Assembly: GCA_021234155.1 (NCBI GenBank)
Contig: JAJEKV010000102.1
Span: 2,596,456 to 2,660,455 of the forward strand
Origin: Isoetes taiwanensis
Lineage: Eukaryota; Streptophyta; Lycopodiopsida; Isoetales; Isoetaceae
Reading direction: 5' to 3'
Length of the DNA stretch: 64,000 nucleotides
Position numbers and translations under genes: made by a program. The notes under the pieces were generated by a model. That model saw only the letters and a list, made by a program, of their open reading frames with translations, made no database searches and had not been told where the DNA came from. Below are positions 30,254-41,759 of the stretch, in pieces. Within the stretch, counting starts at the first letter, position 1. Each line of letters opens with the position of its first letter.

Positions 30254-30284
30254 GGTTGTGCTTGCTGGTTCATGAAGCTTTCTC

Positions 30285-30515
30285 GCAGATCTCACAAAGC
30301 CACAGAGGCATCTAGGGAAGCTCAAAAGCATAGATGGTTTTGCACGGATGGTTTCGCGCAGATGGTTTTGCACGGATGGTTTTGGCGGATGGTTTTGCAC
30401 CTGGATGGTTTTTTGAATGGTTTTGCATGGATAGTTTCTGCAGATGGTTTTGCACAGATGGTTTCTGTAGATCTCACAAAGCAAAGGAGGCATCTAGGGA
30501 AGCCTCGAAGAGCAC
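30285..30515. repeat. GATGGTTTTGCACG minisatellite bracketed by a 40-bp direct repeat
   Basis: About nine imperfect units of GATGGTTTTGCACG and GATGGTTTC lie at 30,332-30,465. CAGATCTCACAAAGC plus AGGCATCTAGGGAAGC flanks the block at about 30,288 and again at about 30,468. Confidence 0.75.
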
Positions 30516-31166
30516 ATATGGGCTGATCTGATATATGGCAAGGTTCTTCGCAATTTATGTATGAGGTTGTTCTAAAGGGGTCCGCGCATACGACTTCATT
30601 TTCTTCAGCCTATTATCAAGCATAAATGTCGAGCATACATGCTCGCCTTGCTCTTTATCTCATTTGGCTGATTGTATTCTCCCTCATTCCCTTGAGATGA
30701 AGCAGGGGATATGCAATCTAGGACACCGGAGACAAGACCACAACTAGGCATGCATTTGAACACATATTTGAATCTTTGACTCGTAAGTTAATTTTTTTGT
30801 TTGAATTCCAACTAAGAAGCTTGCTTTTTCTAAAAAGGAAGATTTGTCTCTCAAAGATAGCATCCACTAGTATCTAGGTTCGGATGGAGCCAAGATACAT
30901 TTGAAACTCTTGGACTTTTCTTATCTTCATTGTTCATATGTTTACTTTGTGAGTACAGGGTTTCTTTCTGGTCATATGTTTATTATCTGAGTAAATATTA
31001 TGAGCTTTTTCACATAGCATTATTTCTACTAAGAAAAACTTTTTCCACTATCCTACGGTCCTTGTGCTTTTTTCCGCTCCAGTTTACCCAGTATAGGTTA
31101 TTGCTCCTCGCTCTTCTTACAAATACCGTTGTCCATGATTGGCAAAACTAGATGCCTTATGCGTTG

Positions 31167-31337
31167 TGGCGGTTTGCGTGCATATATTCGAGATCTGGAA
31201 AAAGCTTTTCTTTGGATGTTTATAGTACCTCAAGTGTGAGGTGTCTTGTCGTGGGCGGTTTCTTGCGTGCATATATTCAAATCTGAAAAAAAAGTTTTTG
31301 TTGGATGTTTATAGTACCTCAAGTGTGAGGTGTCTTT
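31167..31337. repeat. tandem duplication of about 85 bp
   Basis: GGCGGTTT, GCGTGCATATATTC, TGGATGTTTATAGTACCTCA and AGTGTGAGGTGTCTT occur in the same order twice, the second copy starting at about 31,252. The rest of 30,520-31,915 has no supported gene. Confidence 0.8.
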
Positions 31338-32413
31338 GCTATGCAATGTATGATGTTTGACTCAGAACAAAGATGCAATGTTGCATATGAACAACAAAAC
31401 TAGCCCTATATATGATAAATATTGCAGGTCATGGACTTTGATTCCAATATGTGGCAATACAATGTAGCAGTTAGTTTGTTCTCTTTTTCGGAATGGAATT
31501 AAGACATGTTTTGTGCATGCACCATAGTGCTTGCCATGGCAAAGCATGCTCACGTGGATGACAACACATGTCATCCCACATGTCTAGCATATACAGTGAT
31601 AGTACCAAGTGACAGTACTAATATCCACTAATCGTTGTTTCTAGATACGGTTGTTGGTTAACGTCTCTTCTGATTCAAATTACTGATAATGAATGAATAA
31701 TGAATAAGCTAAGTTGTTTTAAATAAACATATCAGTATAATACTTATGCTTGCTTTATTAGGGCCCGAAGGGCCCAAATTTTTTTTATTATAACAATCAA
31801 CACATAACTACCATTAACATTAATTAACGCAACCATTACATCCAACACTTTTAAATTAAAACCCCCTTGAAACCCCCTTTCGTTTGGGTGCATATTCACA
31901 CGGGGGGTGACGTAGGTGCATACCAACTATTAGATTCCTTGTAATAATACCCAAAAAAAAGGAATGTTGATTAATGAGTGTATGTGAGACTCCTGAATTC
32001 TAAATTCTGTACCATAAGGCAGGCTCTCAAGCATCTGATATACCCCTCAAATTAATTCTCAACTTATCCTGCAACAATTTTCCATTTGAATAACAAACCA
32101 CTCCATTAGGATCATTTTATAGAGAAATAGATGCAGCCATGTTTGTGTCTGAACCTACCATTTTCTCTATTCACAAAGCCACATTATTGTAGCAAGGAAG
32201 ACATAGACATGATTTGCTTGGCAGAGTGGAAAGTGCAGGGGATATATTTCTATAATAAAACACATCCTTTTGTAGAGGCAAACTGATCATAATCTTGAAC
32301 TGCTCATTTACTAATGCACATCCATTTTACTCTATTTTAGCTAAAAAGCACAATGCAGCAACCTAGATAAAATCCCACTTTACAAAAGCCATTTTTTTAT
32401 GCAGAACACTTAC

Positions 32414-32571
32414 GTGGTGGTTCTGGAAGGACTCCAATCGACTGTACAGGGGCCAAGGGCTCCATGAAAGTAGAGATCGTTATAATGGCAGAAAAGGGCT
32501 TGGATATCATCGGCAGAAGAAACGTCGTTACATTCTTGCAGATGCTCCAGCTCCTCGCAAAAACCCACTGC
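32414..32571 (-). CDS. SprT/Spartan-like protease exon (best-preserved copy)
   Basis: On the minus strand an exon is bounded by an AG (TTGGGCTAG at 32,572) and a GTAAGT donor (32,413-32,408). It encodes EELEHLQECND, then ALFCHYNDLYFHGALG and VDWSPSRT. This matches the start of the SprT-like domain of SPRTN/Spartan DNA-protein-crosslink proteases (LF-x2-[FY]N-x2-[FY]F-x-G-x-LG...V-x-WS-x-R-MT). The next exon, expected to bear HExxH, was not found, so the gene is incomplete or pseudogenic in this window. The exon occurs three times because of the triplication. Confidence 0.5.
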
Positions 32572-32635
32572 CTAGCCCAAGCAAAGATTGAATGCACAGG
32601 TCGAAAGCAAAAAAGGATTATTATGTGAAACTTAC

Positions 32636-32787
32636 CCAAGCAAAGATCGCAGGAAGCGAGCATGGAGCACAAATGAAGACCGTTTCAAGGAAATAGTCCA
32701 ACTCTGCAGCTTTGCCCAATATTGAAGCGGCGACCGATGCATTGCAAAGTCAAGGGATTTGGCGATGAACTCCCGACGCTCTTCCAC
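32636..32787 (-). other. upstream putative exon, copy 2
   Basis: It precedes the SprT-like exon by a 64-bp intron (GTAAGTTTC to TAG) on the minus strand. One frame reads REFIAKSLDFAMHRSP to the donor without stops. No family is recognised; if the gene model is right this is N-terminal to the SprT domain. Confidence 0.3.
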
Positions 32788-34909
32788 AAACAAAAAGAAA
32801 AAAAAAAAATGGTAATCCGAAGAACCCAAACAAAATATGGCCGAGCCCCCGACTTTTTCTCGGCAACCTCAAAATGCACAACCCATGCGCCTTCAAGCAA
32901 AGGCTTAATGCCAAGATGCAATTTCTAAGCAGATAGACGGCTTAGCCAATGGGCTCTACATCATTGGGGGCGCAGGCGAAGCAAGTGAGCGGTGATGTTT
33001 TTGCCCCTCGTCGGTCACCGCAGAGGAGTGTATGAGTGGCCACAATTTTTCCATCACGCTTTGAGCTCTTAATGAGTTTTTGGACAAAGTGCATTTGTGA
33101 TTATTTTGCAGGTGTGGAGACTGTATGCATTACGTATTGTGGTTAAGTATCTATATTATTGAAGGATGATCGATTTGAACTTAGCAATGTGCACTTGGTA
33201 ATGAGGTTTGGATAGTGGTAAGATGGAAGAGATTCATCGAGTAATAATATTGAGGTTTATTTATAATTATTTTATCTAAGTTTGTTGATGATGGTTGGAG
33301 TGGGGAGATTCTTTAAGGTTTGGGTCAATGGGTTGGTTGGGAAGTTAAACAATATGTGCAAGGCATGTGTGCATCCTTGGGGGAGGTTTTGGATATTGAT
33401 GACGTGCATTGGGTTAATTAGATAGAAATGCTAAGGTGTGTTTGTGGTTGCTTTGTGCTAGTGGTTGGGGTGTGAAACTTTATGTATTAAGTATTGTGGT
33501 TAAGTATGTGTATTATTGAAGGATGATCAATTTCAACTTAGTAATGTGAACTTAGTAATAAGAGTTGCATAATGATAAGGTAGAAGAGATTCATTGAGGG
33601 ATTTATTGAGGGGTGTACAGATAGGCGTTTGATAGAGAATTTGAAATGGATAGTAAAGGCATAGTAGAACGTATTTAAATGTTATGGATAGAAGTGAAGT
33701 GCTGGAAATTGAAACTTGCTTGAAAGTGTTATTTTGTTGTGAAAACATTGAAGCTGAGTGGATCGATATATGAGAATCATGGACTTTGTAATTTTGTTAG
33801 CTAATTGTTGTGGCAAAAGGAATCATTGCAATGTGTTCATAGATATGAATAATTTGTTTTAATTTGGGCAAGTGTGCTTAAGGCATTGGTACACAAAGAG
33901 ATAGGATGTTAGGAGTCATGCATATTTGCTTGGTGTGAGTTTTAGAGTTGAAAAAAACATCAGTTTCGTGGGATACATTAACTTGGAGGGAATCATTGCA
34001 TTTCGTGGGATACATTAACTTGAAGGGAATCAATGCATTGTATTCAATGAAGTTGTTCCAACTTGCAAGTGTGTGCTTAAGTCATTGCTACAAATTGGTA
34101 ATTTGTCTTAATTGAGTTCATGCTGGCCAATAAAAATGCTAAGGTTATAATTTGTGTTAATTGATTTCAGGTCGGCCAATAAAAAATGCACGAGGTTACA
34201 ATTTGTTTTTATCGAGTATAGGTTGGCCAATCCAAAGGCTATAATGTTGTACATTTTTTTCTAAAATGCAAAATGGGCAACTAAGCGGAGCCTTTTTGCA
34301 ACAACAAATCACATTTTTATAAAGCATATATAATGCAGAAAAATTGTAACATTTGCTTCAGAAATGTAACTCTAGAACATACTCATGATATATCTAGTGC
34401 AAGATAATTCGAAGTCCTCTGGAAAATTGAGCTGGTCAATCATAAGAATTCAGTTTCAACTAAACAAAGGTTCCATGCTACACTTTGCAACACCGGGCGT
34501 GATAATTGATTTCTTGGCGAAGTTAAATTACGCCTTTAATATTTTAGATTCAAAAGATTCAAATATTTCTACAATTACTTCTGAAAAATGGGACACAACT
34601 TGATCTCTTTTACATCATTTGTTCATTATAAATTGGACCATGGCTGTGTTCAGCATTATTTGAGAACAAAGCTCAATCAAATTGTTCCCAACCACATAAA
34701 CACGTGCTCACCACATGTGTGCATGTCGACAAGCATACTTGAAATTGAAATTAGCATTTTGAACTTATAAAATCTATTTGTAAATAGGCAGTAGCCTGCA
34801 TCCAAGATTAAAGCCCATAAGGCAGGGCCTGCAACAATATGCTACGTGGAGGTGATTGCAATGGCAAACATTCAGAAGAATCTTGCACAAATCCCCCCAT
34901 GCCAGTTGC

Positions 34910-34926
34910 AAAAATGTAGCAATTAT
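34910..34926. repeat. 17-bp TSD of the copy 3 retro-insertion
   Basis: AAAAATGTAGCAATTAT recurs at 35887-35903 directly after the poly-A. The empty site in copy 2 (about 29,168) has the sequence once. Confidence 0.85.
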
Positions 34927-35886
34927 ATGTTGATATGTTGCAAGTTTTTATGATGGTTTTGAGCCAGAAACAGATATTGGAGAACCTGGACTGTGTTCAA
35001 ATTGCAAGAGTTCATGATAAATGCAAAGATTATAGGTAATTGTGCAACCAGTGTTTTGCGGTTAATGGGTTGTCCTTCCCTTTCAAGAGCTCGCAGATCT
35101 TGTGGGTGCTTGGTGCATGTCTATGGAATGCGGATGTCTGATGCATCTTTGGTTATTCTACATTTGTTAAGTTGTGGCACCTTGAGATGTAACTTAGTCT
35201 TGGCTAATTCAATGTCATCCCGCCCCTTTCCCAAAGGGGGAAATTAGGTTCTATGGGCGGGCATGGCTCAACTTCTCGGATAGTGAAAGGGGTCGATTAA
35301 GTAACCTTGGGCGAGACCGTGGGTTACTTTATCACGCTGATTTTTCGAGTGTTTATTCAAGTGTCCAAGGGAACTTGACTCGGATCGATGAGGAAGTTGA
35401 GCATTTTGCAACTATGGCCTATGCTAGTAGTAGGAGGACTTTGAATAGCGATTGGACCACCCCTAGCGGGCAGGCCAGCATTATCTTCTGCATTATTGGA
35501 AGAGGGAGCATTGAGTCCCTCAGTACATAATTGGAACGGGGACATGATCTTCTATAGTACAAGTTTGCAGGATGGATTCTAGGCCGGTAAATGCGGCGGA
35601 ATGATAGTTGCTTCCAAAGCCCTTCAATTGCTTGCATCGTCCGGTGGTGAGCTTCAAATGGTCTGCGATTCTATCTACACGCACCGGATCTCAATCTTTG
35701 TTCAAGTAGGGAAGACCCATATCAGTATTATAGACTCCTGATTTTGGAATGTTGGTGATACTTCTTTCTATCTGGTGACCAATGTTTTGATCTTGCATAT
35801 CTGGCCTATTGTGGAGCCACCAAATAAGGTCATGTACCTGTTTTACTTATTAATAAAATTTAAATATCTTGCCTACAAAAAAAAAA
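34927..35886 (+). mobile_element. poly-A retro-insertion (truncated LINE or processed pseudogene)
   Basis: A 960-bp segment ends AATAAAATTTAAATATCTTGCCTAC plus a poly-A run, flanked by the 17-bp duplication. These are hallmarks of LINE-mediated target-primed insertion. Inside, a frame of about 95 codons is open at about 35,230-35,530 (EIRFYGRAWLNFSDSERGR, then EEVEHFATMAYASS), and an 84-codon frame lies at 34993-35247. Neither is a family I recognise. A retrocopied host transcript is as likely as a 5'-truncated LINE. Confidence 0.75.
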
Positions 35887-36931
35887 AAAAATGTAGCAAT
35901 TATGCTGATGGGTTAAACCAAATATCAAGGAGAAAAAAATGAAGAGTAAGCTTACCAAGCCATTTGAAACAATCTGATAACATGGCAGGAAGTGCGCTTC
36001 CGGATGCGTATGCAAAATCAGCAAGCCACATGCATGCAACAACCGTTAACTGATACTGTAACTGACAGTAGGGCAGCGTGCCTAAACTGCTCCAGAAATG
36101 AGAAACCTCATTGGACGTAACTATCTAAGCCATTGCTACAAATATACGGCAAAATAAATAACAATTTCATGTATAAGTATTTCTCAAAAGCTTTATAATG
36201 CAGAAAATTTCATGATGAGATATAGAATTACCTCCAACAAAGCAGCCAAGAAGCTCCGATGGGTGCAATCTGACTGTAAGTTATCAAAAGCGTTTTGTCC
36301 TAAGCATATAAAATGAATCTAAATAAACCATGCAAAGCTAAACCAACTAGAATGTCTTGGGGCCACTAGGTTTACCAGTTTGAGCTGAACCACTCCATAT
36401 TTTGCATGCTCCAACTATTCCTGAAGTACAATGTGCATACCAACTATTAGATTCCTTGTAATAATACCCAAAAAAAGGAATGTTGATTAATGAGTGTATG
36501 TGAGACTCCTGAATTCTAAATTCTGTACCATAAGGCAGGCCCTCAAGCATCTGATATACCCCTCAAATTAATTCTCAACTTATCCTGCAACAATTTTCCA
36601 TTTGAATAACAAACCACTCCATTAGGATCATTTTATAGAGAAATAGATGCAGCCATGTTTGTGTCTGAACCTACCATTTTCTCTATTCACAAAGCCACAT
36701 TATTGTAGCAAGGAAGACATAGACATGATTTGCTTGGCAGAGTGGAAAGTGCAGGGGATATATTTCTATAATAAAACACATCCTTTTGTAGAGGCAAACT
36801 GATCATAATCTTGAACTGCTCATTTACTAATGCACATCCATTTTACTCTATTTTTAGCTAAAAAGCACAATGCAAAGAACCTAGATAAAATCCCACTTTA
36901 CAAAAGCCATTTTTTATGCGAAACACTTTAC

Positions 36932-37091
36932 GTGGTGGTTCCGAAGGACTCAATCGATTTGTCTGAGGGGCCAAGGGCTCCATGAAAGTAGAGATCGTTA
37001 TAATGGCGTAAAAAGGGCTTGGATATCATCGGCCGAGAAACGTCGTTACATTCTTGCGGATGCTCCACTCCTCGCGAAAACCCAACTTTGC
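36932..37091 (-). pseudogene. SprT-like exon, copy 3 (indel-damaged)
   Basis: It still shows HYNDLYFHGALGP in one frame but frameshifts before and after it. The donor reads GTAAAGTG instead of GTAAGTG. See copy 2. Confidence 0.4.
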
Positions 37092-37150
37092 CTAGCCCAA
37101 GCAAAGATTGAATGCACAGTCGAAAGCAAAAAGGATTATTATGTGAAACA

Positions 37151-37305
37151 CCCAAGCAAAGATCGCAGAAGCGAGCATGGAGCACAAATGAAGACCGTTT
37201 CAAGGAAATAGTCCAACTCGCAGCCTTGCCCAATATTGAAGCCGACCGATGCATTGCAAGTCAAGGGATTTGGCGATGAACTCCGAATCGCTCTTCCACA
37301 AACGA
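37151..37305 (-). other. upstream putative exon, copy 3 (donor lost)
   Basis: The counterpart of 32636-32787. The donor GTAAGTTTC of copies 1 and 2 reads GTGTTTC here, so splicing as in copy 2 is unlikely. Confidence 0.3.
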
Positions 37306-37470
37306 AAAAGAAAAGAAAAAAAAAAACGAAGAACCCCAACAAAATATGGCGGGCGCCCAGCTTTACTCACGCGCACCTCAAAATGCACATTTTACCATGC
37401 CTTCAAGCAAAGGCGGAATGCCAAGATGCAATTCGGCAGATAGGCGACTTTAGCCAAATCGGCTCGCAGC

Positions 37471-37800
37471 ATCAAGGGGGCTAAGGGTGAGATGAGATTC
37501 GATGAAGAAATCGAATTGGGGCTTTTGTTGTGGACCGGCCCGTCATCCGAGATGGATCGGTAGGGATCAATCTGTACCAATATTTTGGTACAAAGAACAA
37601 GAGGGATGCTTGGGGAGTTACGAGGGTGGTATCATGCGGGACCGCCCATCTCAAAAGATGGGCCGCCGAGATCAATCTCTACCAAGATTTTGTGGCATAA
37701 TCTCTACACCATTTGAGACTCTACATCATTTGTGGCACCCAATATAATTGTATATATATACAAGTATTTGTACTATAAGGAGTGTACGAAGTCGGATGTA
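37471..37800. repeat. hairpin-bearing dispersed repeat, copy A
   Basis: CCGCCCATCT-CAAA-AGATGGGC is followed by CGAGATCAATCTCTACC, then TATAATTGTATATATATACA and AGTATTTGTACTAT. A second, diverged hairpin unit (GGCCCGTCATCC) precedes it at about 37,538. Related sequence recurs at 44,140-44,335. Confidence 0.7.
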
Positions 37801-37804
37801 GGTA

Positions 37805-38710
37805 CATAGGTTTCCCCAGTATCTATTAAAGATTCTCTTGAGATTCCCTTAAATTTCCAAAAATTATCTCAATATTCCTCTAGATTGCCCAAGATGCTAG
37901 GTAGATTCTCCTAGATTCCATTAGATTCTATGAAGATTCCCCTGCAAGCACACCTAGTGTCAAATATTCTCCTAGATCCTCTTGGATTTTCTCCTAGATT
38001 TCCTAAGATTGTACAAAGATTCCCCTAGATTCTTAAGATTCTATAAAGATTCCCCTAAATTTTTCGAGAATTATCCTAACATGCCTCTAGATTCCCCAAG
38101 ATTCTATGTAAATTCATTCAAAATTTCAAGGATTCATTCAAATTTTGTAAAGATTCCCCTATATTCTCAAAGATTTCATGAAGATTCCTTTGAATTCTCC
38201 GAAATTCTCAAAGATTTTCATGAGATTCCCATAGATTCCCCTAGCTTTCAAAAGGTTGTTTCAAGATTCACCTACATTCCCCATGATTCTATGTAGATAC
38301 TCTTCGATTTCCTTGGATTCTATGAAGATTCCTTTAGGTTCTCCAAAATTTCATCAAGATTCCCCTCGATTATTAAAGATTTTATGAAGATTCCTTTAGA
38401 TCCTATGAAGTCCCTTTAGGATCTTCAAGATTTCATCAAGATTCTCCTAGATTCCCAAAGATTATCTAAAGATTCACATAAATTCCCCAAGATTCTATGT
38501 AGATTCTCATAGACTCTCTAAGATCCTAAGAAGATTTCCATAGATGCTCAAATATTCTATGAAGATTCCCTTCGATTCCCTTAGATCCTTTCGAGATTCC
38601 CCTAGATTCCTAAAGATTGCCCCAAGATTCACCTAGATTCTCCACGATTCTATGTAGATTATTTTGGATACCCTTAGATTCTATGAAGATTCCTCTAGGT
38701 TCTCAAAGAT
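37805..38710. repeat. degenerate AGATTCCCCTAGATTC minisatellite (about 900 bp)
   Basis: AGATTCCCCTAGATTC, GATTCTATGAAGATTC and similar 11-26 bp phrases are repeated dozens of times with heavy divergence. The plus-strand ORF at 37982-38296 (KDSPRFLRFYKDSPKF) translates the repeat. No gene is supported. Confidence 0.85.
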
Positions 38711-39304
38711 ATAAATTGCCTATCGATACTGCACTCTAATTTGGCGAAATGATAAAAGTTTTTAGCAAAATGAGATAACTATTTCCAAACAAGGTTGAAG
38801 CATTGTTAATTTGACAGATATTGCCCTCATTGAACCATATTTGTTATCCGAACATGTGCCATGTATTTGTTAACAAAGGGCAAGCATCTAAATCAAAAAC
38901 ACAAGAATGCAAATTATAAAAGTTTTATACTGATCCGATTTTTATGCATGCTGTTGCTGGCCCTTCTATCTTGCACCTTTATCTTCTACCACTAATGCGT
39001 CATTTTTACCACTAGCGCGTCATTTTTCTATCATTTATTAAAAAACTATTATGCGTGTATTGAGTTGAGCAAATGCATCGGTGAGTGCGCATGATATCTT
39101 ACAACACGTGAGACAACTCATCTCAAAGTGGGTTCGTATAATCGAATTAAATACCGCCTCAAAATGCAATAATTTGTAGACTCTAGATCCACTCCATTGC
39201 ATATTTCAACACAGGTGAGATCTCTGGCCACTAAAATGCCAATTCGCCGGGCATAGTGTTATTTGCCATCTAATAAATGAGAACAAAAAGAAAAAAGAAA
39301 TAGA
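38711..39304. other. spacer, nothing recognised
   Basis: AT-rich unique-looking sequence. The only structure is a direct repeat CACTA-GCGTCATTTTT at about 38,990 and 39,008. No ORF of interest. Confidence 0.5.
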
Positions 39305-39600
39305 TGTTCTATGTTGTTTGAATGTGCTTAAGGCATTGGTACACAAAGAGATAGGCTGTTGGAGTCGTGCATATTTGCTTGGTGTGAGTTCTCAGCGTTG
39401 CAAAGTCAACATCCTTTCATAGGCTATATTAACGTAATGGAGTCATTGCATTGTGTTCACTAGTTTGTTCTAACTTCATGCAAATGTGTTTGACATTCGC
39501 ACACATGTTATAATGTTGTACCTATTTTCCTAGAATGCAAAATGAGGAACAAAGCGAAGCCTTTTTTCAACAACAAATCACATCTTTATAAAGCATCTCC
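39305..39600. repeat. diverged fragment of the triplicated unit
   Basis: GTGCTTAAGGCATTGGTACACAAAGAGATAGG, CATATTTGCTTGGTGTGAGTT, ATAATGTTGTAC and TTTTTCAACAACAAATCACAT occur in the same order as in 22,420-25,090 but with mismatches and deletions. It is an older fourth partial copy 2 kb beyond copy 3. Confidence 0.75.
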
Positions 39601-39754
39601 CCAAGAAATTGAGTTGCTTTTCAATTCCTTTGTCCAAGACTATACATTTTCCATACATTCTAATGGGTCCTGAGTATAATCATTGTGCAACCATTACAAA
39701 TTGCAAGAAAGTTCACTTTTGAACTTGAATAATCAAGGCAACTTACATTTGATC

Positions 39755-40131
39755 GTGAATAATCAGGCAACTTCATTGATACATGACCATGCTGGTAGTG
39801 TTGGTTGACGGAGGGCATTTATAAGCCATTGCACATGACAAATCGCAAAACAACTGCCCAATCAAGGAACGATGGATTTTATTACATTTACCATCACAAT
39901 TTATTACATTTACCATGGATAAAAAGCCATATCATGGGAACCCATATCATGAATAATCAAGGCAACTTCATTGATACATGACCATGTTGGTAGTGTTGGT
40001 GTGACTGAATGGCATTTATAAGCCATTGCACATGGTAAATCGCAACACAACTGCCCAATAAATGATTTTATTACATTTACCATCATATTTTATTACATTT
40101 ACCATCGATAAAAGAAACCATATCATGGGAA
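39755..40131. repeat. tandem duplication of about 190 bp
   Basis: GAATAATCAGGCAACTTCATTGATACATGACCATG begins the first half (39,757) and its near copy begins the second (39,951). Both continue through GGCATTTATAAGCCATTGCACATG to CCATATCATGGGAA. Indels distinguish the copies. Confidence 0.9.
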
Positions 40132-41330
40132 AAAGGAAAATGACAATGACCTTAAATTGTAACTTAGCATCTACCAGCCTAATCGCGTCAAATAATAATT
40201 TGTCCATTGTATATAGCATGCATCTGGTATTGGATTATTACTCAACAATTTGCCATTAGAAAACATCGTTTGTAATAGCCACCACGCCTAGGTAACATAT
40301 ACTCATGTTTCTCAAACAACCGCATAATTGGGTAGTCATCTCTATCAAGAAAATAATCCAGCCCTCACATTCCCATGTGAAAAACATTATTATATCAGAG
40401 GTTATCAGAACAAAAAGATAGGACAATAGTTCAGGATTGGCAGACATAGGAAAGCCAAATTTCGAGCTTGCCTTTAGAATCAAACACGAAAAAAAAAATA
40501 AAGGGGATCAAGATTTAGGCTGGTGACGGCTTCTAGGTCGGGAACCCGTAAGTGAAACAATGATACTATATCTAATATTGCAAGGCTATTAAAGACCATT
40601 GTAGTCCCGATCAGAAAAGTAAGAGAGGTAGCGTAACAAATCCAAAGTATGTAACAAATCCAGTAATACCCTGGAAAAAATATGACTGGAGCCTCCAAAC
40701 AATCTTATGTGATGGACAATAAACCTCAACCTGTCGCATTTCATTAAAACATTGAGTGATGGACATCAGCATAAAACTTGAGGATCTAATAGTATTACGA
40801 ACTTGTATGTCATGCCTTCTAAAAATCATTAACATGAATGAATGTGCAGAATTTATTAGCCCAATCAGAAGAACAAACACTGATTTCTCATGAGCTTACC
40901 ACAGACCATTGTCTAAATCGTCAGCAACCTTTCTAACAGATTCACCTAGCAATTGCTAGAGCAACATAAATGATCCAAGAAAATCCATGCAAGAACACGA
41001 AATTAATGAGGAGCATCATTTCCTCTTTCCTAATAAGAACATCAAGTGTCTAAGAGCCCGTATAAAATTTCATCTAGATAACAGTCGGATCACACAGAGA
41101 ATATTTACAGAGAGTATGCAAGCGTAAAAGCAAGAGCATTGGACTGTTGCTTATGATAGTACAACACAGACCAATAAATTTGCCACTAAAAACGATATCA
41201 GATTTTTCAGTAACAGACCTCAACAATGCAATCCTTTGGTAAACCACCTCCCAAAGCAATATGTAATGCGAGACAACTGCTAGGAAGTCTCTCTGCAAGC
41301 ATAAACCTTATTATCCACTTGACTCTTAAA
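40132..41330 (-). other. spacer with several minus-strand ORFs, unassigned
   Basis: Minus-strand frames (41298-41074, 40880-40611, 40698-40480, 40483-40256) are hydrophobic and mutually overlapping. They may be remnants of one decayed coding sequence or intron. I recognise no family. Confidence 0.25.
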
Positions 41331-41759
41331 GCCAAAGCTGCAAGCAAAATACATACACGATTGCTTTTGCAAATATTTTTTGCAAATTTTTGAGCTTCCC
41401 TAGCCTTTTGCCAGGCACCAAAAGCCAGTAGAGGAGCAGGAGGGAGGAGATTTTACATTTACAAAATTATTAGATTGGCTGCTTGTAACATAGACAGCAC
41501 GCATAGTTCTGCAGCTTAATTATGCCAAATGTGAGAACTTCTACTAGAATGATATCAATATGCCAAATGTGATACTTTCAATTAGAAGGATGTCAAATTG
41601 AAGTGTGACATGGTCGCGGTGGCCGTCTTCCGGAGGTTGTCCATCAAGGGCGGGGAGCCCGAAGAATTTTGGGAGTCAAGTTTCTAAATGGTCGACGCTT
41701 TAATTGGATCCCTCTAAAAGAGCTTGAAATTTCTTTTTCTTACTTTTTGATAATTAGGA

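Larger units (their letters stand above)
29720..31915. mobile_element. private insertion in copy 2, type unknown
   Basis: Copies 1 and 3 read ACAATGTGCATACC. Copy 2 reads ACAAT, then about 2.2 kb, then GTGCATACC. No terminal inverted repeat, poly-A tail or clear TSD is seen, and it does not show Helitron TC...CTRR ends. The content is a 140-codon ORF, a minisatellite, an 85-bp duplication and a GGGCCCGAAGGGCCC hairpin at about 31,761. A captured genomic segment or a decayed element is possible. Confidence 0.6.
27267..32957. repeat. triplicated unit, copy 2 (with 2.2-kb private insertion)
   Basis: About 3.5 kb after removing 29720-31915. It lacks the TIR element (empty site at 28424) and has a roughly 50-bp deletion near 28,750 relative to copies 1 and 3. 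It preserves intact CAG/CTG-containing text where copies 1 and 3 often show CG or CCG. Confidence 0.9.
32958..37470. repeat. triplicated unit, copy 3 (with 0.96-kb retro-insertion)
   Basis: About 3.5 kb after removing 34927-35886. It ends near GGCTCGCAGCATCAAGGGGG. It has neither the TIR element nor the copy 2 insertion. Confidence 0.9.

Noticed and set aside
29720-31915. Helitron
   Set aside because: No 5' TC, no 3' CTRR with adjacent hairpin, and the insertion point is not between A and T in the expected way.
37982-38296. 104-aa ORF (KDSPRFLRFYKDSPKF)
   Set aside because: It translates the AGATTCCCCT minisatellite; no independent coding evidence.
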